NCBI GenBank assembly: GCA_028679935.1
Contig: JAJRAL010000080.1
Span: 1-11,045 of the forward strand
Origin: Methanomassiliicoccales archaeon
Lineage (GTDB): Archaea > Thermoplasmatota > Thermoplasmata > Methanomassiliicoccales > UBA472
Direction: 5' to 3'
Length of the DNA stretch: 11,045 nt
In this document: one piece after another, positions 1-6,232 of the stretch
Position numbering within the stretch: the first letter of the stretch is position 1
How the letters are laid out: every line of letters starts with the position of its first letter
The notes under the pieces: model-generated
What the model saw: only the letters and a program-made list of their open reading frames with translations
Databases searched by the model: none
What the model was told of the DNA's origin: nothing
Translations under genes and position numbers: made by a program

Positions 1-1535
1 ACCTTGTAGTTCGCCTCCTCGGGGATCGTGCCGAGGTTCAGGAAGTAGATCATGCGGCCGCCCTTCTTCTTGCCGAAGCGGCCTTCGACCTCGTCGTACC
101 AGATCTTCGAGTAGACGCCCTCGAAGCCGTCCTTGCTGCCAAGGTAGCGGAGCACGCTCAGGAAGCTATCCTTGGTCAGGTTGTGGTAGCAGTGCGACCG
201 CCTGACGAGGTCGTACGCCTCGTCGACCTCCCAGCGCTTCTCGATGCTCATGCCGACGAGGCTTTGCGCAAGGACGTCCAGGCAGTTCTCGGGAATCGAC
301 ACGCGATCAATATCGCTGCGGTGGGCGGCGCGGCACAGCACTGAGCACTCTACCAGATCATCCATATCGAAGACGATCATCCGGCCCTTGGCCGTCTTCC
401 CATGAGAGTGGCCGCTGCGACCGATGCGCTGCATGCCCTTCGCGACGGACTTGGGCGAGCCGATCTGGCAGACCAGGTCGACGAACCCTATGTCGATGCC
501 GAGCTCCAGCGATGTAGAGGAAACGACGCACCGGAGCTGCCCGGTTTTCAGCCTCTCCTCGACGTCGAGCCTCGTCTCCTTCGAGAGCGAGCCGTGGTGC
601 GCCTCGATGCTCTCGATCCCGCGCTCCTTCAGCTTGTAGACGACGTTCTCGGTGCCGCTCCTGGTGTTGGTGAAGACGATGGTCGAGGTGTGCGCCTCGA
701 TGAGCTCCTTCAGCATGTCATACATGCGGGAGTTCATGACCTCGTAGGAGAGAGCGGTCATGTCCTCAACCGGGCAGAGAACCCTCAGGTCCAGGTTCTT
801 CCTCGTCTTGACCTCGACGATGTTGACGTCGCGCCCCTTGCCGTTGTCGTGCCCTACCAGGTACTGGGCGATCTCCTCTATCGGAGCGAGGGTGGCCGAG
901 AGCCCTATCCGCGTGATCGGCTTGTTCACCTGGGCCTGGAGCCTCTCCAGGGTCAGGGACAGGAAGACGCCGCGCTTCGAGTCGCATATCTCGTGGATCT
1001 CGTCGACGATGAGGTACTCGACCGAGGTGAACTTCTCCCTGAACTTGGGGGCGGCCAGGGCGAGCGCGAGCGACTCCGGCGTGGTGATCAGGATGTGGGG
1101 CGGGTGCTTGAGCATCCTCTGCCGGTCCGCTTGCGAGGTGTCGCCGGTGCGCACCCCCACGCGTATCTTCGGCATGTCAGCGTGCTCGCGCTGCGCCAGC
1201 TCGGAAATCTCGCGCAACGGCTCCTCCAGGTTGCGGTTGATGTCGTTTGCCAGCGCCTTGAGGGGCGAGATGTAGACGGCATAGATCTTCTCCTCGAGCT
1301 CGCCCGCCTTGGCGTGCTTGAAGAGCTCGTTGATTATGCTGAGGAAGGCGGTGAGGGTCTTCCCCGATCCGGTTGGGGACGATACCAATACGTGCTCCCG
1401 TCGGTGGATGATCGGTATCGCGTAGGATTGCGGCTCGGTGAGGTCCTTGAATTTGGAGCCGAACCATTCGGCGATGAGGGGCTCCATAAGGCCCATCACC
1501 TCCTGCGTCGTGCTCCTCCTAGCTACTCTCTCCAT
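1..1535 (-). CDS. lhr: Lhr-family DEAD/DEAH-type ATP-dependent helicase, 3' end cut by window edge
   Basis: The minus strand is open from an ATG at 1535 to the window edge, giving 511 residues of an Lhr-type superfamily 2 helicase. Visible motifs are the Q-like motif LTEPQ (32-36), Walker A SPTGSGKT (53-60), SPLKAL (90-95), TTPESL (151-156), the DEIH box (178-181), GLSAT (211-215), LELGIDIG near 350 and the arginine-finger motif QRIGRSGH (369-376). DEIH followed by a long second RecA domain is typical of Lhr-core proteins, ATP-driven 3'-5' translocases on DNA or DNA/RNA hybrids linked to repair. Family members run to roughly 850-900 residues, so the winged-helix and C-terminal parts lie outside. 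The start is favoured by GAGG 5 nt upstream and a TATA-like box 43 nt upstream. The gene is divergent from the unknown gene at 1716. Family assignment is firm; the substrate is not readable here. Confidence 0.93.
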   Translation of the reverse strand, partial: MERVARRSTTQEVMGLMEPLIAEWFGSKFKDLTEPQSYAIPIIHRREHVLVSSPTGSGKTLTAFLSIINELFKHAKAGELEEKIYAVYISPLKALANDINRNLEEPLREISELAQREHADMPKIRVGVRTGDTSQADRQRMLKHPPHILITTPESLALALAAPKFREKFTSVEYLIVDEIHEICDSKRGVFLSLTLERLQAQVNKPITRIGLSATLAPIEEIAQYLVGHDNGKGRDVNIVEVKTRKNLDLRVLCPVEDMTALSYEVMNSRMYDMLKELIEAHTSTIVFTNTRSGTENVVYKLKERGIESIEAHHGSLSKETRLDVEERLKTGQLRCVVSSTSLELGIDIGFVDLVCQIGSPKSVAKGMQRIGRSGHSHGKTAKGRMIVFDMDDLVECSVLCRAAHRSDIDRVSIPENCLDVLAQSLVGMSIEKRWEVDEAYDLVRRSHCYHNLTKDSFLSVLRYLGSKDGFEGVYSKIWYDEVEGRFGKKKGGRMIYFLNLGTIPEEANYK

Positions 1536-1577
1536 GTCTTCCTCGGTCTTTTGAAAGCGCGATTCATACCGCGCGCC

Positions 1578-1586
1578 TCTATTAAT
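1578..1586 (-). promoter_or_regulatory. TATA-like box for lhr
   Basis: On the minus strand this reads ATTAATAGA, an A/T-rich island in GC-rich sequence. Transcription starting about 25 nt downstream would begin near 1555 and give a leader of about 20 nt that contains GAGG before the ATG at 1535. The same nine bases recur upstream of the fumarase alpha gene. The rest of the 180-nt divergent intergenic region (1536-1715) shows no gene. Confidence 0.5.
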
Positions 1587-1677
1587 GATTGTCGGGGAGG
1601 TGGCCGGTTCAGTACGAGAGATGTCTGGCGACCTGGGGAACGCGGCCCCGCGGCTTCCTCCGGGCGCATCGTCAACC

Positions 1678-1683
1678 TTTAAG
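1678..1683 (+). promoter_or_regulatory. TATA-like box for the gene at 1716
   Basis: TTTAAG lies about 35 nt upstream of the ATG at 1716, in otherwise GC-rich sequence. A start about 25 nt downstream would give a leader of roughly 10 nt. No strong Shine-Dalgarno sequence is visible (only GGAA 3 nt before the ATG), which fits nearly leaderless initiation. Confidence 0.45.
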
Positions 1684-1715
1684 CCGGTGTCGCTGCGTAG
1701 GAAATCCTGCGGAAC

Positions 1716-2621
1716 ATGAGCTGGTTCAAGTACGCGGGAAAGGAGGTGGCGTTGCCCTGGAAGCAATGGCGTGCGGGCAGGAAGGACCCGGACGACCTCG
1801 AAGCGCTCTCGGCGCTCGGGGTCCGTGCGCTCAAAGAGGCGACCGGCTCCGAGGGCCTGCAGGCGGACGTCCACCAGGTCGAGGCGATCGCCCACCTACT
1901 CCATCACGCCTTCAAGGGGAAAGGACCGATCTGGATCAAGGGGATGGCGGCCTCCTTCGAGGGCAGGGAGCCTCCCAACGAACCGCGCCTCTGGGACCCG
2001 CCCTCGCTCGCACTGGAGGCGCATCAGAGGCTGCTCCGCAGGAATAGGATCGAGCCTTTGTCGGCCCAGGCATTGTTGCTCGGGGACGAGCTGGACACCC
2101 GGATCAGGCCGGGGCTCCTCCGCACCTCGTGGATACTATCGACGGCGTGCGGCGGTGATGCGTCCTACCACGACGCGATGCTCGATCCAGCGCTGCAGCC
2201 GAGATCATTCTCGTTCGCGGTCCAGGGCCTTCGGTCGAATCTGGCGGTCCCCGGCCCAAGGTGTCTCGATCCCGAGGAGAGGAGAAGCATGATTGCTCTG
2301 GTGGACGAGACGAACGGCTTCCGGAGCGGGCACTTCGCCCCCGACGACGTGATCTGGTGCCTTCGCTCTGGCTCTTTCCGCTATTCCGAGGGATGGTTGG
2401 AGTTGAGCAGGAACACGGAATGGGTGCTCGTGAGCCCTGGTGAGCTCAAGCGGAAGCTGACGAGGGCGCTGAGGATGTCGGGGGTGCTCGAGGCACAGAA
2501 GGTCATGCTCCTGGCGCACGTCGCCCACGCGGTCGGAGGCCTGAGGCCGAAGGGGATCTCGGTCCAGAGCATGGGATGCGACAAGAAAGGCTCTAGATCT
2601 CCATCCTCGACGCACGTCTGA
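1716..2621 (+). CDS. Uncharacterised 301-residue soluble protein
   Basis: I do not recognise this protein. It has no signal peptide or membrane segment and no nucleotide-binding or metallopeptidase motif. The N-terminus is aromatic and basic (Trp at 3, 15 and 18, with KYAGK and RAGRK). A predicted helix follows with a histidine cluster (His 53, 60, 63, 64), then a PIWIKG segment near 70. The body is mixed alpha/beta, with a helical stretch ending near the C-terminus. The last 25 or so residues are polar and low in complexity (DKKGSRSPSSTHV) and may be a disordered tail or the result of a late frame disturbance. Codons are GC-rich at the third position like the neighbours, and no competing frame has better support. 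It is divergent from lhr, with its own TATA-like box. The ATG fits that promoter. Confidence that it is a gene is good; its function is unknown. Confidence 0.75.
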   Translation: MSWFKYAGKEVALPWKQWRAGRKDPDDLEALSALGVRALKEATGSEGLQADVHQVEAIAHLLHHAFKGKGPIWIKGMAASFEGREPPNEPRLWDPPSLALEAHQRLLRRNRIEPLSAQALLLGDELDTRIRPGLLRTSWILSTACGGDASYHDAMLDPALQPRSFSFAVQGLRSNLAVPGPRCLDPEERRSMIALVDETNGFRSGHFAPDDVIWCLRSGSFRYSEGWLELSRNTEWVLVSPGELKRKLTRALRMSGVLEAQKVMLLAHVAHAVGGLRPKGISVQSMGCDKKGSRSPSSTHV

Positions 2622-2660
2622 CAGTCATCCTTCTCGCCCTCCTTCCCGCAGCCAGAAAGG

Positions 2661-2668
2661 TTCTTATC
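2661..2668 (+). promoter_or_regulatory. TATA-like box for the surface-protein gene
   Basis: TTCTTATC, preceded by purine-rich AGAAAGG that could act as a BRE, sits about 27-34 nt upstream of the TTG at 2695. This spacing suggests leaderless or near-leaderless transcription. An AGGA at 2686-2689, 5 nt before the TTG, could serve as a Shine-Dalgarno sequence instead. The 73-nt gap after the upstream gene suggests independent transcription. Confidence 0.4.
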
Positions 2669-2694
2669 TCCTTTCGGGATTAATCAGGACCGAC

Positions 2695-3750
2695 TTGAAA
2701 CGCACCTCACCGATCCTGATCGCGCTCATCCTCACGCTGATGTGCGCCGCTCCGCTATTCTCGGCCAGCGCCATCGCCGCTCCCTTTCCGCAGTCGATCA
2801 ACGGGCATGCGGTGAACGAAACCGGGGCTGACTTCGCCGGCGTCACGATAAGGGCGGTCAACACGACGACCTCGGCCTCGTTCGAGGCGACGACCAACGT
2901 GACCGGGGCCTATGAGCTCTCCGTGCCGTCGGGAACGTACGACGTGACCGCGTCCTTGATCAATTACACCGCGAACCACACGTACACGCTGGTCGTGCGC
3001 GACGCCGTGAACCAATCATCGATCGACTTCCGCCTCACGGAGATGCTAGGAACCGTCTCGGGGCACATCACCGACGGGATCGTGGCGCTCGGCGGCGTCA
3101 ACGTGACCCTCATCGGCGACACTGTGAACTATACCAGTTTCAGCACCACCCCGTTCGGGGACTACAGCATCACCGGCATCACGCCTGGCACGTACATCGC
3201 CAGGGCGTCGAAGATGGGATACAACGACAGCTATCACATACCGGCCGTGGTGATCGACCGCACTTCGTCACTCGAGATCAACTTCGTGATGGTGCCGCAG
3301 TTCAGCGTCCTGCTCGGCAAGGTAACGTTGAACGGGGCACCGAGCGATGGTGTTACCGTCCAGCTGCTCCAGGGCTCGGTGGCCGTCAAGGAGACGCTCA
3401 CCGACGCGAACGGCAACTACACTATCACCAACGTGGTCGCTGGCGACTACCTCCTGAAGTTCACCAAGAGCGGGCTGCAGGACAAGGGGGTGCAGGTCTC
3501 GGTCGCCCCGAACCGCGAACAGAGAATCGACGTATCGATGCAGCTGACCCCGGTCGAGGGATTGCCGGGGTTCATCGACGGGCTGGACCTGACGCATTCG
3601 TTGATGGTCGTCGGCCTGATCCTTGCCCTGGGAATGATCGCGGTGGCGTTCTTCGTCAGCAACAAGGGGAAGAAGAAGCCCGATCTCCTGGCCGTGCCAG
3701 AGGACGAGGAGAAGTCGAAGCAGGAGAAGGACTCAGGGAAGAAGCCCTAG
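2695..3750 (+). CDS. Membrane-anchored surface protein with three carboxypeptidase-regulatory-like domains
   Basis: This 351-residue protein has an N-terminal signal sequence (Lys-Arg, a hydrophobic core at about 5-22, then SASAIAA). Three tandem beta-sandwich repeats follow at roughly 34-112, 117-200 and 205-282. Each has the GxVxxxGxxxxGVxV pattern followed by (N/G)xYxI/L...GxY and a hydrophobic end, typical of CarboxypepD_reg/SpaA-like Ig folds. One transmembrane helix spans 301-321, and a 30-residue Lys/Glu-rich cytoplasmic tail ends the protein. Ten N-x-S/T sequons are visible in the extracellular part, consistent with archaeal N-glycosylation. The role is probably structural or adhesive; no catalytic motif is present. 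The TTG start at 2695 is chosen because it supplies the charged n-region; the next ATG (2740) would remove most of the signal core. Its 3' end overlaps the convergent fumarase beta gene by 18 nt. Confidence 0.85.
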   Translation: MKRTSPILIALILTLMCAAPLFSASAIAAPFPQSINGHAVNETGADFAGVTIRAVNTTTSASFEATTNVTGAYELSVPSGTYDVTASLINYTANHTYTLVVRDAVNQSSIDFRLTEMLGTVSGHITDGIVALGGVNVTLIGDTVNYTSFSTTPFGDYSITGITPGTYIARASKMGYNDSYHIPAVVIDRTSSLEINFVMVPQFSVLLGKVTLNGAPSDGVTVQLLQGSVAVKETLTDANGNYTITNVVAGDYLLKFTKSGLQDKGVQVSVAPNREQRIDVSMQLTPVEGLPGFIDGLDLTHSLMVVGLILALGMIAVAFFVSNKGKKKPDLLAVPEDEEKSKQEKDSGKKP

Positions 3751-4329
3751 CCTGCGCTTGACCGTCTCGACGTTCTTCGCCACCTTCTCGTCCACCGCCT
3801 TGTAGAGGCTGTTGCCATGCGCGTCGATCGCCACGATCAGCGGGCCGAAGCCCTTGACCGAGAGCTCCCACATCGCTTCCGGCATGCCGAGGTCGAGCCA
3901 CTCCACGCCGATGACCTCCCTGACCCCCTCCGCCGCGAGCACCGCCGCCCCGCCGGTGATGGCCAGGTAGACACATCCGTGCTTCTCCATCGCATCGACG
4001 GTCGGTTGCGACATGCCGCCCTTGCCGATGACGGCCCGGACGCCGAAGCGCTCGATGAACTCCGGTTCCATGCCGTTCATTCTAGTGCTGGTGGTCGGCC
4101 CGGCGGCGACGATGCTCCAGTGGCCGTCGGTCTTCTTGACTATCGGGCCGCAGTGGAATATCGCCCCTCCGCGGAGGTCGACCGGCAGCTTCCTTCCAGT
4201 ACGGCCGTGCTCCAGGGCGCGTATGTGCACCTCGTCCCGGCCGGTGTAGATGATCCCGTCGATGGTGACGGTGTCCCCGAGCTTGAGCCGCCTGACGCCC
4301 TCCTCGGACAGCGGGGTCTTCAGCTTCAC
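3733..4329 (-). CDS. Class I fumarate hydratase (or L(+)-tartrate dehydratase), beta subunit
   Basis: This 198-residue protein is the C-terminal half of the class I Fe-S hydro-lyase family, encoded separately as in many archaea. With the alpha subunit it would interconvert fumarate and malate in the cytoplasm. Motifs seen are GRDEVH (30-35, matching the family RDxxH), HCGP (59-62), GPTTSTRM (77-84) and GKGGM (102-106). Length is normal for the subunit. The GTG at 4329 is chosen because it overlaps the alpha stop codon as GTGA and has GGGAGGG 6 nt upstream. An open frame continues upstream inside alpha but does not resemble the family. The TGA stop lies inside the 3' end of the convergent surface-protein gene. 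Tartrate dehydratase cannot be excluded by motifs, but fumarase is likelier in a split archaeal pair. Confidence 0.9.
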   Translation of the reverse strand: MKLKTPLSEEGVRRLKLGDTVTIDGIIYTGRDEVHIRALEHGRTGRKLPVDLRGGAIFHCGPIVKKTDGHWSIVAAGPTTSTRMNGMEPEFIERFGVRAVIGKGGMSQPTVDAMEKHGCVYLAITGGAAVLAAEGVREVIGVEWLDLGMPEAMWELSVKGFGPLIVAIDAHGNSLYKAVDEKVAKNVETVKRRLGLLP

Positions 4330-4342
4330 CTGAATCCCTCCC
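4326..4342 (-). promoter_or_regulatory. Translational coupling site with strong Shine-Dalgarno (fumarase alpha to beta)
   Basis: On the minus strand GGGAGGG (4342-4336) lies 6 nt before GTG (4329-4327), and this GTG overlaps the alpha TGA stop (4328-4326) as GTGA. This decides the beta start and implies coupled translation of the two subunits. Confidence 0.85.
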
Positions 4343-5195
4343 GGCTGTACTCGACCCGGCCATCCTTGAATATCCTGGCCGAAGCTCTGCGCGCCGCCCA
4401 GCATTGGAAGCAGACCGCGACGGGCAACGAGGCGGTGTGAGTATAGCAGGTCTCGATGTGGACGCCGAGGACCGTCGCCCTTCCACCCAGCCCCATCGGC
4501 CCGATCTCGAGAGCGTTCAGCGCCTCCTCGAGTTCCTTCTCGAGCTTCGCGAGGTCCGGGTCCGGGTTCGGAACGTCCAGTCGTCTCAGCAGCGACCTTC
4601 TTCCGATGAGGAGGGCCTCGTCCGCCGTCCCGCCGATGCCTACTCCGACGATGGTCGGAGGGCAAGGTTGGCTCCCCGCCTTCACCACCGTGTCGATGAC
4701 GAACCTCTTGACGCCCTTGATGCCCTGTGACGGGGTGAGCATGGCGATGGCGCTCATGTTCTCGGAGCCGGCACCCTTGGGCGTCGCGGTGATCTCGGTG
4801 TAATCGGCGTCGGTAGGCTCGAAGTGGATGAATGGCATCCCCTTTCCCAGGTTGTCGCCGGGATTGGACCGGCTGAGGGGCTGGACCGCGTTCGGTCGTA
4901 GCGGTATCTCGGACGTGGCCCTCGACACGCCCCTACGCATCGCCTCCTCGAGATGGGGGATGCACCTCCCGGAAACGAAGAAGACCGGTAGACCAGTATC
5001 CTGGCACATCGGAAGGCCGAGGCGGTCCGCCCTCTCCACGTTCAGAAGTATGGTGCGCAGCTGGGTGCGGGCGACCTCGCTCGTCTCCTCCCTCTCCGCC
5101 CTCTTGAGCGCGTCGAGCACATCATCAGGCAACGACGTCGAGGCTGTCTTCAGCAGATTGACCACGACGTCCTCCACCCGCTTGACGTTCTTCAT
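4326..5195 (-). CDS. Class I fumarate hydratase (or L(+)-tartrate dehydratase), alpha subunit
   Basis: This 289-residue protein is the Fe-S-cluster-bearing half of the heteromeric class I hydro-lyase. The three expected cluster ligands are visible: Cys64 in CQDTG (64-68), Cys178 in QPCPPT, and Cys265 in the AVCFQCWAARRA segment. The active-site segments RPNAVQPLSRSNPGDN (100-115), GAGSEN (141-146) and the glycine-rich GVGIGGTADEA (184-194) are intact. An acidic-basic helix at about 212-228 follows. Two further cysteines, Cys250 and Cys262, lie close to the third ligand. The reaction is reversible fumarate hydration in central carbon metabolism, with the beta gene product as partner. ATG 5195 is chosen because it gives a normal family N-terminus and sits about 27 nt below a TATA-like box. 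It is divergent from the ABC transporter operon. Confidence 0.92.
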   Translation of the reverse strand: MKNVKRVEDVVVNLLKTASTSLPDDVLDALKRAEREETSEVARTQLRTILLNVERADRLGLPMCQDTGLPVFFVSGRCIPHLEEAMRRGVSRATSEIPLRPNAVQPLSRSNPGDNLGKGMPFIHFEPTDADYTEITATPKGAGSENMSAIAMLTPSQGIKGVKRFVIDTVVKAGSQPCPPTIVGVGIGGTADEALLIGRRSLLRRLDVPNPDPDLAKLEKELEEALNALEIGPMGLGGRATVLGVHIETCYTHTASLPVAVCFQCWAARRASARIFKDGRVEYSREGFR

Positions 5196-5221
5196 GTTCA
5201 GGGCTCCGTATTGGCTCGGAT

Positions 5222-5230
5222 TCTATTAAT
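5222..5230 (-). promoter_or_regulatory. TATA-like box for the fumarase operon
   Basis: On the minus strand this reads ATTAATAGA, identical over nine bases to the box before lhr. Its nearest edge is 27 nt from the ATG at 5195, so the transcript should be nearly leaderless. It shares a 97-nt divergent intergenic region (5196-5292) with the ABC promoter. Confidence 0.55.
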
Positions 5231-5247
5231 TGCGCGCCACACCTAAC

Positions 5248-5255
5248 TTTATTTA
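5248..5255 (+). promoter_or_regulatory. TATA-like box for the ABC transporter operon
   Basis: TTTATTTA in GC-rich surroundings. Transcription about 25 nt downstream would begin near 5275, downstream of the in-frame TTG at 5263. That argues for the ATG at 5293 as the translation start. Confidence 0.6.
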
Positions 5256-5282
5256 GCACCGATTGACTACCCGCGGTTTCAA

Positions 5283-5287
5283 GAGGG
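5283..5287 (+). promoter_or_regulatory. Shine-Dalgarno site deciding the ABC ATPase start
   Basis: GAGGG lies 5 nt upstream of the ATG at 5293 and inside the short leader predicted from the TATA-like box, supporting this start over the upstream TTG. Confidence 0.6.
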
Positions 5288-5292
5288 AAATC

Positions 5293-6228
5293 ATGGAACC
5301 GATCGTCTTCGAGAACCTCACCAAGGAATACGGTGGCGGGTTCAAGGCGGTGGATTCCCTCAACCTGACGATCAGGAGGGGCTCCTTCGTGGGTTTCCTC
5401 GGACCGAATGGCGCGGGGAAGACGACTACAATCAAGATGCTCACGACCCTGATCGGGGTCACCTCCGGCAAGGCGTACCTTAACGGAGTGGACGTCGTCC
5501 ATGAGCCGAAGAAGGCGCTCGAGAACACCGGCGCTGTTGTCGAGACGCCCGAGTTCTACCCGTTCCTCTCGCCGAACGAGACGCTCGAGTACCTCGGCAG
5601 GCTCAGGGGCATGAGCCGCGGCGACATCGCCAAGCGCAGAAAGGAGGTCATCGAGATGGTCCAGATGACCGAATGGGCGAACGTGCGCATCGGCAAGTTC
5701 TCCAAGGGGATGAAGCAGAGGGTCGCGTTGGCCCAGGCGCTGTTGCACGAGCCTCACGTGATCATCCTCGATGAGCCGACATCGGGGCTTGACCCGCGCG
5801 GCATGGCGGAGATGAGGGATGTCCTGAAGAACCTCAAGAAGGGCGACTTCACCGTCTTCATGTCATCCCACCAGCTGAACGAGGTGCAGGAGGTGTGCAG
5901 CCAGGTAGCATTAATCAACCAGGGCAGGCTGCTCGCGTACGACGACATCGGAGCGCTGCTCGCCAAGGTCGAATCGAAGAGGCTCGAGGTCCGCATCTCC
6001 AACCGCGTCAGCGGCGAGGCGATGGACCGCCTCCGCTCCTTCCCCGGGGTGCAGAACCTCGAGGTCGTCTCCGAATCGCAGTTCTTCATCGACTTCAAGG
6101 GAGGCGACGACGAGCAGGCGGATCTCCTGCTCAAGCTGCAGGGCCTCGGGTACCGGCTCGTCACCTTCAAGGAGTCGGGACTTGCCCTTGAGAACCTCTA
6201 CATGAGCATGGTTAAGGAGTCGAGGTGA
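5293..6228 (+). CDS. ABC transporter ATP-binding protein (ABC-2 / BcrA-like)
   Basis: This 311-residue ATPase powers the ABC-2 permease encoded just downstream. All core motifs are intact: Walker A GPNGAGKTT (37-45), signature FSKGMKQR (136-143), Walker B VIILDEP (156-162) with catalytic Glu161, D-loop SGLD (164-167) and switch His193. The Q-loop position is Glu84 (VVETPEFYP), as in the E-loop of lantibiotic-immunity and bacitracin-type exporters. A C-terminal domain of about 100 residues after about 210 (LLAKVESKRLEVRI onwards) is typical of DrrA/BcrA-like proteins. Domain arrangement and context suggest an exporter. The substrate (lipid, peptide, drug or surface component) cannot be read. 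The stop is 4 nt before the permease ATG, so the two are co-transcribed. The start at 5293 follows a Shine-Dalgarno sequence and the predicted transcription start. Confidence 0.93.
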   Translation: MEPIVFENLTKEYGGGFKAVDSLNLTIRRGSFVGFLGPNGAGKTTTIKMLTTLIGVTSGKAYLNGVDVVHEPKKALENTGAVVETPEFYPFLSPNETLEYLGRLRGMSRGDIAKRRKEVIEMVQMTEWANVRIGKFSKGMKQRVALAQALLHEPHVIILDEPTSGLDPRGMAEMRDVLKNLKKGDFTVFMSSHQLNEVQEVCSQVALINQGRLLAYDDIGALLAKVESKRLEVRISNRVSGEAMDRLRSFPGVQNLEVVSESQFFIDFKGGDDEQADLLLKLQGLGYRLVTFKESGLALENLYMSMVKESR

Positions 6229-6229
6229 T
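6222..6229 (+). promoter_or_regulatory. Strong Shine-Dalgarno for the permease gene
   Basis: GAGGTGAT matches the 16S anti-Shine-Dalgarno closely and overlaps the ATPase stop codon. It fixes the permease start at ATG 6233 and suggests translational coupling. Confidence 0.75.
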
Positions 6230-6232
6230 GGG

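Noticed and set aside
402..1682. Long plus-strand open frame (426 codons) antisense to lhr
   Set aside because: The opposite strand encodes a complete set of helicase motifs; this frame is Leu/Asp/Arg/Gly-rich with no domain pattern, as expected from the shadow of a GC-rich gene.
2622..2656. Pyrimidine-rich tract after the 301-residue gene as a terminator
   Set aside because: It is C-rich with only short T runs and no clear hairpin, so it is too weak to call.
3817..4440. Plus-strand open frame opposite the fumarase subunits
   Set aside because: It lies antisense to clear fumarase motifs and its composition (Arg, His, Asp, Pro) is typical of an antisense shadow.
4330..4665. N-terminal extension of fumarase beta to an ATG at 4665
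   Set aside because: The extension overlaps the alpha coding region in another frame and does not resemble the family; the GTG at 4329 has a strong Shine-Dalgarno site and a GTGA overlap.
5263..5292. Upstream TTG start for the ABC ATPase (10 extra residues)
   Set aside because: The TTG is only 8-15 nt from the TATA-like box and so probably upstream of the transcription start; ATG 5293 has a GAGGG site and a normal family N-terminus.
5125..5757. Minus-strand open frame opposite the ABC ATPase and running through the divergent promoter region
   Set aside because: It would cover both TATA-like boxes and the start of the fumarase gene, and has no family-like pattern.
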